Translations under genes and position numbers: made by a program
Assembly (NCBI RefSeq): GCF_028745515.1
Contig: NZ_JAQZSG010000001.1
Coordinates: 1-64,000, forward strand
From: Paenibacillus thermotolerans
Lineage (GTDB): Bacteria; Bacillota; Bacilli; Paenibacillales; YIM-B00363
Length of the DNA: 64,000 bases
Reading direction: 5' to 3'
Shown here: piece after piece, positions 43,693 through 53,217 of the stretch
Numbering within the stretch: the stretch's first letter is position 1
How the letters are laid out: each line of letters opens with the position of its first letter
Notes under the pieces: model-generated
Seen by the model: only the letters and a program-made list of their open reading frames with translations
Database searches by the model: none
Told to the model about the DNA's origin: nothing

Positions 43693-44742
43693 TTACTTTA
43701 TGTCGTGCAAAGGATACGACGTCAGATCGGGCAGCTCGTCGCGCGTCACCGTGAAAGGATGCTCGTAAAATTTGAGCAGCATATGACGCTCCGTATATTG
43801 CTCGGAGAGCACGGTTCGGCCCGCTTCATCTTGACGGTGCACGAATGTGCCGTACCATGTGCAATTCCACGCCCATAACGCTCCGTCCTCTACACATCGG
43901 TCCGGATCCGGAAGCGGCCCGTTTTCCGACAATGCGATAATTTTGTTCGTATTTGTATAGGAAAGAGCTTGTCGGAACCGCTCGACATTCGAGCCGTAAT
44001 TCCTTTCGGGGGGATAGATGTCTTCCCCGATGATGTCGACAAATTCGTCTCCCGGATACCAGTCTTTATGCTGGCCGTTCCAAACCCAAATCAAGTTATG
44101 CAGCCGATGCACGTTCGTCATCCGGTCAAACATCAGCTTCCAAAGCTTGATGCACGGCTCCGGCCCCTTCGCTCCCCACCAAAACCAGCCGCCGGACGCT
44201 TCGTGCAGCGGCCGCCAAAGCACCGGCACCCCCGCTTCCCGTAGACGGATTAAGCAAGCCGAAATCGCGTCGATATCCCGGATGAGCAATCCGTATTCCT
44301 CGGATGACGGATCATCCATCGCTTTAGCGATATCAAACGTTGTTGCGCTCGTATAAAATCCTCGATGCCAACCGTTGTCGGGCGGGCGGTCGATCAAATG
44401 CTTCGGCGCGTTCCAGTGCCAGCAGAAGGTGACGATCCCCCCGTCCCGCCACCATTTCAGCGCCAGCTCCGTATCCGTTCCCTTCGTTCCCCGTTCGACT
44501 CTGGACGGAGAATCGTTCATGAAATCAAAGCCGCCTACGGCCGGGTATTTGCCCGTTTCGCGGCGAATCACATCCATCTCCGGGGTCGAGAGAACGCCGA
44601 TTTGCTGCCCTGTCAGCATACGCCGGCCGTACACGTCGCATAAGTAAGCCATCAATCGCTTGGCGCAATCGTCGGCATTCGGGTTAATCAATTTCGGCTT
44701 TACTTGAAACCGATTTTTCCATGCCGCCTTTTGTTGTGTCAT
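43693..44742 (-). CDS. GH26 beta-mannanase-type glycosidase
   Basis: A 349-residue GH26 enzyme. Family landmarks: LTGQQIGV, the WHWNAPK segment (GIVTFCWHWN), the acid/base Glu181 in LWRPLHEASGGWFWWG and the nucleophile Glu273 in IALSENGPLPDP. AAAGGAGAG precedes the ATG. It has no signal peptide, unlike secreted mannanases, so it should act in the cytoplasm on imported oligomannosides. It follows the permeases of cluster B directly. Confidence 0.93.
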   Translation of the reverse strand: MTQQKAAWKNRFQVKPKLINPNADDCAKRLMAYLCDVYGRRMLTGQQIGVLSTPEMDVIRRETGKYPAVGGFDFMNDSPSRVERGTKGTDTELALKWWRDGGIVTFCWHWNAPKHLIDRPPDNGWHRGFYTSATTFDIAKAMDDPSSEEYGLLIRDIDAISACLIRLREAGVPVLWRPLHEASGGWFWWGAKGPEPCIKLWKLMFDRMTNVHRLHNLIWVWNGQHKDWYPGDEFVDIIGEDIYPPERNYGSNVERFRQALSYTNTNKIIALSENGPLPDPDRCVEDGALWAWNCTWYGTFVHRQDEAGRTVLSEQYTERHMLLKFYEHPFTVTRDELPDLTSYPLHDIK

Positions 44743-44761
44743 CGCTTTGTCTCTCCTTTGA

Positions 44762-45763
44762 TTAACCTACTACCCCCGTACGTTCTACGCTCTCTACGAA
44801 GTATCGCTGGACGAACAAGTACATGACGATGAGCGGCGCAATTGCCAGCAATATTCCCGTATCGACAATCATGGCGACATGGTTCGGATCCGCCTTTATC
44901 TCGGGGTTTGAAGCGATTCCCAGGATGCCCGGCAAATACTGGCCGACATTGGCGGGAAATGCAGCGATTTTGATCGACATCAAGGCGCTTTCGCTCATGA
45001 ACAAAGACGTATAGAACGTGTCGTTATACTGCCATACGAAGGCGAACAGCATGACGGTCATCAGTGCGGGAATCGAATTCGGCAGCATAATGCTGAAGAA
45101 CGTCCTATACCCGCCTGCTCCGTCGATCAGAGCCGATTCTTCGATCTCCTTCGGAAGCCCTCTGAAAAACTGCCGGAAAATATAGATGTACAAGCCGGAC
45201 TTCAACCCGTTCGCGGTTGCCGACGTAATCATGGACGGCCAATACGTATTGAGCAGGCTGATTCCATCTTTGCCGGTGACGAGCGTAACGATGCCAAGAA
45301 TGTCAAAGCTGCGGAAATGCAGGTACATCGGCACCATCAACGTGCTCATCGGAATGAGAATCGTCAGAACAACGAGCGTAAACAAAATATTGCTGCCCGG
45401 AAACGCAAACCGAGCGAACCCATACCCGGCCAGCGCGCAGGAGGCTGTTTGCAGCAGCGTCATCACGACTACGAACAGCAGCGTATTTCCGAGCAACGAC
45501 CAATAATCGAGCACCTGGATCGCCAGCTTGAAGTTCTCAAGCGTGAAGTGGACCGGCACCATGTAAATCGTAGGGTTATAGATGTCTTGCTTATCTTTGA
45601 ACGCAACGGAAATTTTATTTAGCAGCGGGTATACAATGACGAACGAAATCCCTATAACTAGAACGGCTCGGGCGATCGCCCACAACCAGTCGAACGATTT
45701 GTTTTTTGTCCTTTGCAGCCGATAAACGAGCATTGCGTTTTGTTTCGTTTTTGATATTTCCAT
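44762..45763 (-). CDS. Carbohydrate ABC permease, MalG type (cluster B)
   Basis: About 333 residues from ATG 45763 (GGGAGGG upstream). A cytoplasmic N-terminus precedes six helices; the EAA loop is EESALIDGAGGYRTFFSIMLPN and the C-terminus YFVESVERTGVVG. It is the counterpart of 21465-22466 by order and motif. It closes the transport core; the GH26 gene follows in 20 bases. Confidence 0.92.
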   Translation of the reverse strand: MEISKTKQNAMLVYRLQRTKNKSFDWLWAIARAVLVIGISFVIVYPLLNKISVAFKDKQDIYNPTIYMVPVHFTLENFKLAIQVLDYWSLLGNTLLFVVVMTLLQTASCALAGYGFARFAFPGSNILFTLVVLTILIPMSTLMVPMYLHFRSFDILGIVTLVTGKDGISLLNTYWPSMITSATANGLKSGLYIYIFRQFFRGLPKEIEESALIDGAGGYRTFFSIMLPNSIPALMTVMLFAFVWQYNDTFYTSLFMSESALMSIKIAAFPANVGQYLPGILGIASNPEIKADPNHVAMIVDTGILLAIAPLIVMYLFVQRYFVESVERTGVVG

Positions 45764-45788
45764 GGTCAATCCCTCCCTTCGACGATTA

Positions 45789-46691
45789 TCAGTTGTAGTA
45801 AAACACTCTTCTGGAAATCAGCACTCCGATAACGATGAGAATCACACTGACCACTAAAGTATAAAGCCAGGCCATGGCCGCGCTTAGCCCGAAGTTTTGC
45901 GCCTGGAACGCCGTCGAATAAATCGTTTGAGTCACTTTGCTGTTGGAGAATGAATCGATAATCGTGTAAATGACATTTGTCAAAATGAGCGGGCTTACCA
46001 TCGGAAACGTAATTTTCCAGAACGATTCATACGGCGTCGCTCCTTCAATCTTCGCAACCTCATACATCGCTTGGGGAACCGATTGCAGCGCGGCAAGGAA
46101 TATTAATATTTGAACCCCCGAACTCCGGATGATTTGATAAATCTGCATGACTCCATCGACGATGTAGTCGATAAACCATCCCGGAAAGCCAGCGTTGTCT
46201 AATAGAAACACAAGCGACAGCGTGTCGAAGCCGCTTTGCATCTTGCCGAGCTCCTCCGCAACCTGGGAACTGCCCGTCATGCTGATCAAACCCGACGATT
46301 CTGCGGAAGCGATCGCACCCGAAGCCAAAATTACCGGAAGGAAGAAAATCGCTCTGGCAAGCGGCCGCCCTCTAAACTTTTGGTTCAGCAATGCAGCTGA
46401 AAACAAGCTGAAAAATAAGATCATCGGCACGCTCCAAGCCATCTGGGTTACGGATTCGGTTAAAATTCGGTTGAAGTTGGCGTCGACGAACAAGGCATCC
46501 GTAAAGTTTTTCAGCCCGATAAATTTCAGCTCATACCCGCCCGGCGCAATAATCAGCTCGTTTAAGCTGAAGTTAATCGACTGTACGAGCGGCGCGGCAA
46601 ACAAAAATATGAAGCCGATGAACCAAGGTAGGATAAAGGAAAACCCGAGAAGCGCTCTTTTATGCGTTAGTGTGATTCTTCTCACCTTCAT
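45789..46691 (-). CDS. Carbohydrate ABC permease, MalF type (cluster B)
   Basis: A 300-residue permease; the ATG overlaps the DUF5696 stop as ATGA. EAA loop YEVAKIEGATPYESFWKITFPM. A periplasmic insert around residues 135-185 (SSGLISMTGSSQVAEELGKM) corresponds in place to the insert in 22473-23354. That extra loop could contact a partner on the outer face. Confidence 0.92.
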   Translation of the reverse strand: MKVRRITLTHKRALLGFSFILPWFIGFIFLFAAPLVQSINFSLNELIIAPGGYELKFIGLKNFTDALFVDANFNRILTESVTQMAWSVPMILFFSLFSAALLNQKFRGRPLARAIFFLPVILASGAIASAESSGLISMTGSSQVAEELGKMQSGFDTLSLVFLLDNAGFPGWFIDYIVDGVMQIYQIIRSSGVQILIFLAALQSVPQAMYEVAKIEGATPYESFWKITFPMVSPLILTNVIYTIIDSFSNSKVTQTIYSTAFQAQNFGLSAAMAWLYTLVVSVILIVIGVLISRRVFYYN

Positions 46692-49264
46692 TGGCTTTCA
46701 CCGCCTACCGTGAAATTTTGTGCATCGATTCTTGTTCCGTTAACCGTTACCGGCCGGTCCGTATAGTTGATATACAAGGAGATTCCGTTCTCATATTGCA
46801 CTTCCACCACGCCATTGGCATGACGGATGTGGTTTTCGATTTTCACCCTGCGAAGACCCGAAAGCGTTTCGTTCACTTTTTTGTACATATCGACCGCCTG
46901 GTCATACCAAGAAGAGTATTGGGTCGAGTACATCGTATCGTATCGGGTAAATTTCAGCTTTGCCGACGATTCGTTGGACCAGAGGAAATGCGGCGCCGCT
47001 CCAAGCTCGATCGATCGCAGCAAATGCGCATGAACGTCTTGCTCATCATTCAAATTGATCGGCGCCCCGGCGTAATCCGCATAACCGTGAACGACCATTT
47101 GGTAGAACGGCACTTCCTCATCCGTAATATTGAACATGCTCGTTGAGGTCGGAACGTTGACCAGCTGATCGGCAAAGGGGAGCGCATACGAGTTTCCTCC
47201 GGCAATCAGCACATCATCGTATTGCTCCTTCATCTTCTTTAATTGCTCTTCCGCGATCGCTTTGGACGTTTCACGGAAGATGACGCGGTCGACGCGGTAG
47301 TCGGCATGCACGAGATCGCCCAAGTCTCGAAGCGAAACCGCATCAATGCCTAATCCCTTGTATCGGTCCATGAATCGGTCCACGTAGTAAGGCAGCTTCG
47401 CCGGCGACATTAAATAATAAGTGCCCAAGTCGTAATCCATCGAGTTGAATGCGCGATTGTATGGCGTTCTCATCGCTTCTTCGCGGGTCACAAATCGTGC
47501 GGCATCGGCTGCCGGAGAGAAGCCGAGAGTATCCCGGTACACATGCTGGAACGCAACGTCCGGGTAAAGCTTGCCTCCCATCGACTCCAGCTTTCCGGCG
47601 AGCGTTTCGAACGCCTTCTTTCCGCCTAGCACTCCGTCTACCTTCACCTTGTCCGGCACTTTATGATTCATTCCGCCGTTGAACCACCCGACATAACGCA
47701 TGCGGAGGTTGGAAACCCCGTCGGCTTTCAAACGGTCGGCGATGCTGCCGGCATCCTCGAATGACGTCATCGCAATCATGCCGTTATACGGAACGCCGAG
47801 AAACGTTTTGCGCTTGTCGACCGCGCCGAGAACGCTAAGGAAAAACGGCATATCGCCTTCCGATTCAAGCGGCTTCAGCTTTCCTTGTTTCTCCAGTGCT
47901 TCCCGATAATGCTTAGCCATGCCCGAGTAGCTCGCTTCTTTGCCGGAAAGGAAGCTGTAACGAACTTGGAGGTTTCCTTCATATCGGTTGTCGGTGAGCA
48001 ATTGAATTTCTTCCACTTTGGTGCCCTTGTAAAGCTCAAGCTCATCCTCGCCGCGAATTGCAAAGCCGGGGTAGACGTTGTTGTAAGAATTGTTGCGCCC
48101 GCTAATATCCGCGTTGATGCTCGCAATGGCATCGCCTTGATCGATCACGGCGAACCAAGCGTTGTCGCCGGATTTCAGACCGAATACCGGCAACCGCACC
48201 GTTTCGGCTACTTGGCCTCTCCGGCCGCTGTTATCGTTCTCGTCTTCGCCGTATACACGCTGCGCATAAACCTCTTGACCCGTCTTTCCGTTATTTAGAT
48301 AGATCAAGCTGCCTGTTCCGTCAGGCACGAGCATGTAGCCTTGCTCATCCGTGCCTGCCGCTCCGAAAAATCCGAGTAAACTTATCATGCGGATTCGGTA
48401 TCCTTGGCTCTCTTCAATTTGTCCGGCGGGAACCGTAACGACGAGCGAGCCCCCGTCCAGCCGAAGCTCAAGCGGAATCGTAAATTTCGGCTTGTTCCCG
48501 CCGGCCCCTCCGCCGATTCCGTTCTCATCATTGTCAACCGCGAGGTCCTCTTCCGTATACCCTGCGTTCTCGAATGCTTGGAGCATTCTCTTCAACACAA
48601 GCGCTCTTTCGACGGCCGTATCGAGCCGCTCCAGAACGTCCGGGTTCGATTCCAGCGGGTAATACCGGTTCATTACATAATCCGCCGTTGCTTTATCCAG
48701 CTTGCTAAGCACCTTTTCCTCCATCCGCTGCTTGCTGATCAGCTTCGGAAGAGCGTCGATGCCGAGCGACAGATCGCCGAGCGTATAGGTAATGCGTATT
48801 CCGTTCTCGATGCTCTCCGCTTGAAACTGCCCCCGATTGATGCTTTGCGCGAAGTTCGAGAACGTATAAATCGTCCCCATGGAATTTCTGTACGTAATGA
48901 CGAGCTGCGATGAGAGCGATTCCTTCTCGAACGGAGACGCCAAGCTGTCTTCATTCCGGTTTTCCGGGTTACTCCGCCAAACTTTACGGCTTTTTTTGTC
49001 CATCACGGCAAATTCGGTCGTTTCCGGATGGAAGTAAAGAGCGAGCGCATCATTATCCGCGACAAGCTTCATGCCCGGCACCGCATTCGATGGATCGGGC
49101 TTAAACGTCAGCTCCGTCGCCTGTACGGGCTCAGCCGTCCTTTCGATGTAGGAAGCCGTTTGGATTGCCGGAACGCCTTTATTTATATAGTAGATCAATA
49201 AGGCAGCGATGCCGGCAACCAGTACGAAAGCCAGTGCCGCATACCATTTTGTCCGTGATCTCAA
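46688..49264 (-). CDS. DUF5696 protein, membrane-anchored, glycoside-hydrolase-like architecture (cluster B)
   Basis: An 858-residue protein from TTG 49262-49264, eight bases after AAAGGAGG. One N-terminal helix (about 7-26) anchors it. A beta-sandwich-like part (ALYFHPETTEFAVMDKKSRKVWRSNP) is followed by an insert about 100 residues longer than in the cluster A copy, a probable TIM barrel from about residue 480 (VSNLRMRYVGWFNGG, LGIDAVSLRDLGDLVH, EEVPFYQMVVHGYADY, SIELGAAPHF) and a beta C-terminus (GISLYINYTDRPV). The layout matches extracellular glycosidases. Activity has to be inferred. Confidence 0.85.
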   Translation of the reverse strand: MRSRTKWYAALAFVLVAGIAALLIYYINKGVPAIQTASYIERTAEPVQATELTFKPDPSNAVPGMKLVADNDALALYFHPETTEFAVMDKKSRKVWRSNPENRNEDSLASPFEKESLSSQLVITYRNSMGTIYTFSNFAQSINRGQFQAESIENGIRITYTLGDLSLGIDALPKLISKQRMEEKVLSKLDKATADYVMNRYYPLESNPDVLERLDTAVERALVLKRMLQAFENAGYTEEDLAVDNDENGIGGGAGGNKPKFTIPLELRLDGGSLVVTVPAGQIEESQGYRIRMISLLGFFGAAGTDEQGYMLVPDGTGSLIYLNNGKTGQEVYAQRVYGEDENDNSGRRGQVAETVRLPVFGLKSGDNAWFAVIDQGDAIASINADISGRNNSYNNVYPGFAIRGEDELELYKGTKVEEIQLLTDNRYEGNLQVRYSFLSGKEASYSGMAKHYREALEKQGKLKPLESEGDMPFFLSVLGAVDKRKTFLGVPYNGMIAMTSFEDAGSIADRLKADGVSNLRMRYVGWFNGGMNHKVPDKVKVDGVLGGKKAFETLAGKLESMGGKLYPDVAFQHVYRDTLGFSPAADAARFVTREEAMRTPYNRAFNSMDYDLGTYYLMSPAKLPYYVDRFMDRYKGLGIDAVSLRDLGDLVHADYRVDRVIFRETSKAIAEEQLKKMKEQYDDVLIAGGNSYALPFADQLVNVPTSTSMFNITDEEVPFYQMVVHGYADYAGAPINLNDEQDVHAHLLRSIELGAAPHFLWSNESSAKLKFTRYDTMYSTQYSSWYDQAVDMYKKVNETLSGLRRVKIENHIRHANGVVEVQYENGISLYINYTDRPVTVNGTRIDAQNFTVGGESQ

Positions 49265-49278
49265 GTGGGCGGCCTCCT

Positions 49279-49899
49279 TTACATCCGGAATATAAGTTCG
49301 CGGTAAATGTTCAGAATGAAATAATAAATTTGGGTAGCCATACTGAATGCAAGCGTTCCCAAAAATACGACGATTCCCATCGCTATGACGCTAAGCCCCA
49401 GCGTAATAACGGTTTTGACTGCGGTATATTGATGAACCGTCATAATGCCGACAAACAGCAGGAATAGGAACCATGTTCCGGCGAAGCTGTTCAACAAGTA
49501 ATAAAAGGCCGTCTCTTCCTGCGTCATAAACCGGCTGATGTAGGTCAGCGGAATATTGATGATCACGAGCGGCAGCAGCGCATAGCCGGTCGCCATCACA
49601 ATTTCCTTAAACTTGCCTTCGCCCTCCATGAGTGTCGTTATAGACCAATTGGCGATACAGAACAGGAAGAACGGCAGGACCGTAAATTGAATGTCGTCCA
49701 AGCTGTTTAAATTTCGCGGATCGTTGAAATTTACGAGAAACCCTGAAAATTGCCTTTGAAGGATGACGTTCAGAACAAGCAGCGCCAGTATGATAAGGGC
49801 GATTCTTACTTTGCCTTTTCCTTCATACTTCAGATCCCAGAATCCGTCGAACGGATGCAGGATGACACGGAACGGAAATTTATAATGCTCAGGCTTCAC
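49279..49899 (-). CDS. YIP1-family integral membrane protein (cluster B)
   Basis: A 206-residue protein with five or six helices and a GTG start that overlaps the NHL/TPR gene by 11 bases. It keeps the partner motifs: LHPFDGFWDLKYEGKGK, CIANWSITTLMEGEGKF and the end YRELIFRM. Counterpart of 25613-26227. Conservation of the HP-D, ANW...GEGKF and C-terminal FR[LM] segments marks likely contact sites. Confidence 0.85.
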   Translation of the reverse strand: MKPEHYKFPFRVILHPFDGFWDLKYEGKGKVRIALIILALLVLNVILQRQFSGFLVNFNDPRNLNSLDDIQFTVLPFFLFCIANWSITTLMEGEGKFKEIVMATGYALLPLVIINIPLTYISRFMTQEETAFYYLLNSFAGTWFLFLLFVGIMTVHQYTAVKTVITLGLSVIAMGIVVFLGTLAFSMATQIYYFILNIYRELIFRM

Positions 49900-51349
49900 G
49901 ATTCGCAGTCCCCCTCATTCTCCATTTCTTAGCGATAAGGAACGCAACAAGAGCGACGGCCAGCACCGTCAGCGTGGACATGAATGTACCGAAGTGCTCC
50001 TGCATCACTTCTCTGCGGTATCGCTTGAACGCAACGGAATAGTATTTGCGCTGCATGCCAAGCTCGAAGTATTCGATCGCTTCCTTGTTTTTCTTCTCCA
50101 TTAGAAGCGATCTGCCGATCCCGAGATAAGCGATGTCATAGTTTGAGTTCAACCGAAGCACTTCTTTCCAAACCTTTACCGCTTCATCGTCATTTCCGTT
50201 GTAATGAAGAGTTACTGCGTTGTGAACCGCTTTTCCGAACAATGTCGGACGGTACACGACGACGTTGCCTCTGCCCCGGTCGAGAACGGCGAGCTTTTCG
50301 CCGATTCTTTCTACTGCAACCGGCGTATTGAACAATCCGAGCTGTGTTCCCTTTCCGCCGAAAGCGTACAGAAGCTCGCCCTCGTCGTTATACGTAAACA
50401 GCCGTCCGCGGTACGAATCGAGCACCGTATACATCCCGCCGCCGATCACTTTGATATCGGTTAGCTTGGACGGGCCCGCGTTGTTTCCGAACTGCCGAAA
50501 CCGTACGTCGCCCATGTTCGGATAATAGCCGAACCGCTTAATGACGTCCTGGCCAGAAGGATTCAGCCGCTTGATCGGCGTTTGCGTGAACTTATCGATG
50601 TTGGTCGAGTAAACAAAGCCCTTATGATCGATGTCGACGCTCGAAAATTCGGTCGGAATAAACAGCTGCATCTGTGAGCGCTGCGCATCCGTCGCAATCC
50701 GGCGCCAAAGCTGATCCGCAAAGTTGGACGTCACATTGATCGTACCGACGTAACCTAAAAACAAGCCCTTATCGTCAAACTGCATCAAGCCTTCGAAGAC
50801 GCCGCGCGCCACTACGAACACCCGGCCCGCTTTGTCTACCGTCAGCTTGACCGGAGCAAACTTAAAGTTGGCGGGCAATATTTCGGATTGCGGTTTCTCA
50901 ATCGTTTTGACAAATTCGCCTTCGTTCGTCAGAACGATAATCCGGCCGTTATCCGTATCTGCAACATAAATTTGCTTGTTTAATGTTACGAACAGGCCGC
51001 CGGGATTATTGAATGCATCTTCCTTGCCGTTGTTGTTGAAGGCCGTAATCGTCCGGACGACGTTCCACTGCTCGTCAGTGACGACAATTCGATTGTTGCC
51101 GCTGTCGAGAATATAAATGAACCCGTCCTCCGTTACATACATGTCATTCGGATTTTTGAAGCTTCCGACCCCCAAATCGTTGCCCGATACGGAGCGGTCC
51201 GGCAAGAACGGCGCCGGAAGCGGAACCGCATCCCGATAAAAATTGTAAGTATACGCCTCGTAAGGCGCTCCGGCGTAGACGATCGGAACGGAGGATGCCG
51301 CAGCAACGGTAACGATCGCCATCATGAGAAGCCATTTCTTCAGTTTCAC
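49889..51349 (-). CDS. NHL beta-propeller plus TPR membrane protein (cluster B)
   Basis: A 486-residue protein from GTG 51347-51349, after GGGGAGAG; the longer frame to 51769 lies inside the permease gene. Signal peptide (LLMMAIVTVAAASSVPIVYA), then propeller repeats (PNDMYVTEDGFIYILDSGNNRIVV, PGGLFVTLNKQIYVADTDNGRIIVL), a TPR segment (DEAVKVWKEVLRLNSNYDIAYLGIGRSLL) and a C-terminal helix with basic tail. The NSNYD motif and the EHF turn before the last helix are shared with 26224-27711. Confidence 0.88.
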   Translation of the reverse strand: MKLKKWLLMMAIVTVAAASSVPIVYAGAPYEAYTYNFYRDAVPLPAPFLPDRSVSGNDLGVGSFKNPNDMYVTEDGFIYILDSGNNRIVVTDEQWNVVRTITAFNNNGKEDAFNNPGGLFVTLNKQIYVADTDNGRIIVLTNEGEFVKTIEKPQSEILPANFKFAPVKLTVDKAGRVFVVARGVFEGLMQFDDKGLFLGYVGTINVTSNFADQLWRRIATDAQRSQMQLFIPTEFSSVDIDHKGFVYSTNIDKFTQTPIKRLNPSGQDVIKRFGYYPNMGDVRFRQFGNNAGPSKLTDIKVIGGGMYTVLDSYRGRLFTYNDEGELLYAFGGKGTQLGLFNTPVAVERIGEKLAVLDRGRGNVVVYRPTLFGKAVHNAVTLHYNGNDDEAVKVWKEVLRLNSNYDIAYLGIGRSLLMEKKNKEAIEYFELGMQRKYYSVAFKRYRREVMQEHFGTFMSTLTVLAVALVAFLIAKKWRMRGTANREA

Positions 51350-51363
51350 GTCTCTCCCCCCCC

Positions 51364-52230
51364 CTAATCTTTCATGCCGGACGTAGCCATCGTTTCGATG
51401 ATCCGGCTTTGAGAGAAGATGAACAGCGTAATCGGCACGCTCATTAATATTAACGCCACGGCGGCGCCGACGCCGGCACGGGCAATTCCGCCTTGTATGA
51501 TCTGGTTTGACGCGAAGTGAAGCGTCTTCAACTGCTCGCTGTAGATGAAGCCGTTGCCGTCGGTCCCCCATAGCAATTGAAACAGAAGAATGATCAGCGT
51601 CAGCCAAGCCGGCTTCACGTTCGGCATCACAACCTGCCAAAATATCCGATATTCGGAAGCCCCGTCGATCTTGGCCGCCTCGAGCAGCGCATCCGGAATT
51701 TGCTCCATGAACTGCTTCATGAGGTACAGTCCGAGCGGGAATGCGAAGGCAGGAACGATCACCGCCCAATAGGTGTCGATAAAGCCGAGCCAGGACATGA
51801 TCATATAGTTCGGAATGGCCGTGACGGCCGGAGTGAACATGAGGGATAAGACGACCGTCGTGAACATGATTTTCTTGCCCGGAAAGTGGTGTTTGGCGAG
51901 CGGAAACGCGGCCGCGGAAGCTAAGGTGACGTGACCGAGTATGCCCATGCCGGTAATAAATACCGTGTTGAAAATGTATCGCGAAAACGGTACCCAGGAG
52001 TTGCCGAGCAATGTCATGAGATCCGCGAAGTTGGAAAGGGTAGGGTTGCGTACAAACAGCGTCGGCGGAAACAAAAATATTTCGTCGAGCGGCTTGAACG
52101 CCGCATTTATCGCATATACGAGCGGAAGCGCCATGAACGCGCCGACGAACGCCAGAAACGCGAACATCGAAAAGCTTCCCATGGAAGAGCGGTTCACGCG
52201 TTTTTTGCGAAGCTGGAATGTAAAATTCAT
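51364..52230 (-). CDS. Carbohydrate ABC permease, MalG type (second pair, cluster B)
   Basis: A 288-residue permease, six helices, EAA loop LEAAKIDGASEYRIFWQVVMPNVKPAW, GGTGGGGG before the ATG. Like its counterpart at 27713 it ends in ...ETMATSGMKD. Partner of 52233-53201. Confidence 0.92.
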   Translation of the reverse strand: MNFTFQLRKKRVNRSSMGSFSMFAFLAFVGAFMALPLVYAINAAFKPLDEIFLFPPTLFVRNPTLSNFADLMTLLGNSWVPFSRYIFNTVFITGMGILGHVTLASAAAFPLAKHHFPGKKIMFTTVVLSLMFTPAVTAIPNYMIMSWLGFIDTYWAVIVPAFAFPLGLYLMKQFMEQIPDALLEAAKIDGASEYRIFWQVVMPNVKPAWLTLIILLFQLLWGTDGNGFIYSEQLKTLHFASNQIIQGGIARAGVGAAVALILMSVPITLFIFSQSRIIETMATSGMKD

Positions 52231-52232
52231 CG

Positions 52233-53201
52233 CTATTCCCCCACCCTCCGCAGAAGTCGTTGAATGATCAGGTTCGAACCGACCATGATCGTAAAGAGCA
52301 CGGTTGCGATCGCCGAAGCGAAGCCCATCTCGAAGCGGATCGTTCCGAAATCGATCAAATGCGTAACGATCGTCTCAGCCGCATAGTTGACGCTCGGAAA
52401 TCCGGCCAAGTTGATCGATACGTCCGCCACCGCGAACGACGTCGTCAGCTGAATGACCGCGCCGAACATCAGCTGCGGCTTCATCGAAGGCAGCGTAATA
52501 AACCAAAGCTCCTGCCAGCGATTTTTGACGCCGTCCACGGCGCCCGCTTCATACAGCGTCTTATCGACGGTTTGCAAGCCGGCGATAAACGCGAGGAATC
52601 CGGTTCCGAGACTTAACCACAGCTGTACGAGAATAATGATGCCTAGAATGTAAGCCTCCGTTTTCAGCCACTGAATCGGTTCCAGAATGATCGAAAGCCG
52701 AATCAATAAACCGTTGATGATACCGTATCTGTCGCCGGAAAATATCATTTGCCATATAAAATAGACGTTTCCCGAAATGGAAGGCGCATAAAATACAAGT
52801 GTCATGAATGCGCGCATCTTCGGACGCAAATCGTTGATGATCCAGGCGAACAGAAAGCAAGCCAAATAGCTGACCGGTCCGGTGATCGCGGCGAACAACA
52901 AGGTGTTCTTGACGGCGATCAAGAAAATATCGTCCTCCAGAAACAACCTTGAATAATTTTGCCAACCGATAAATTTCGGGAATTCCAGCATGTTGAAATA
53001 AGTGAAGCTGATCAGAATCGACATAATGACCGGCAGCACCGTAAACATAGCGAACAGCAGCATATAAGGCGCCAAAAGAACATAAGAATGTTTATTTGCT
53101 TTAATGGCCTGCCTTTTTATCTCCCACCACGTCTCCTTGCGGACGACGGGCTTCAAGGCTGAAGCGGCCGGGTTCGGTTGATTTGGAATGACTTCAGGCA
53201 C
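52233..53201 (-). CDS. Carbohydrate ABC permease, MalF type (second pair, cluster B)
   Basis: A 322-residue permease from GTG 53199-53201, eight bases after GGGAGGG; the frame to 53288 runs into the fusion gene and is not supported. A cytoplasmic N-terminus of about 40 residues, six helices and EAA loop YEAGAVDGVKNRWQELWFITLPSMKPQ. Counterpart of 28600-29553. Confidence 0.92.
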   Translation of the reverse strand: MPEVIPNQPNPAASALKPVVRKETWWEIKRQAIKANKHSYVLLAPYMLLFAMFTVLPVIMSILISFTYFNMLEFPKFIGWQNYSRLFLEDDIFLIAVKNTLLFAAITGPVSYLACFLFAWIINDLRPKMRAFMTLVFYAPSISGNVYFIWQMIFSGDRYGIINGLLIRLSIILEPIQWLKTEAYILGIIILVQLWLSLGTGFLAFIAGLQTVDKTLYEAGAVDGVKNRWQELWFITLPSMKPQLMFGAVIQLTTSFAVADVSINLAGFPSVNYAAETIVTHLIDFGTIRFEMGFASAIATVLFTIMVGSNLIIQRLLRRVGE

Positions 53202-53217
53202 TTGCGTTTCCCTCCCT

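Noticed and set aside
49889-51769. Longer 626-residue version of the NHL/TPR protein
   Set aside because: The first 140 codons lie inside the permease gene; a GTG with a good ribosome binding site and signal peptide follows at 51349.
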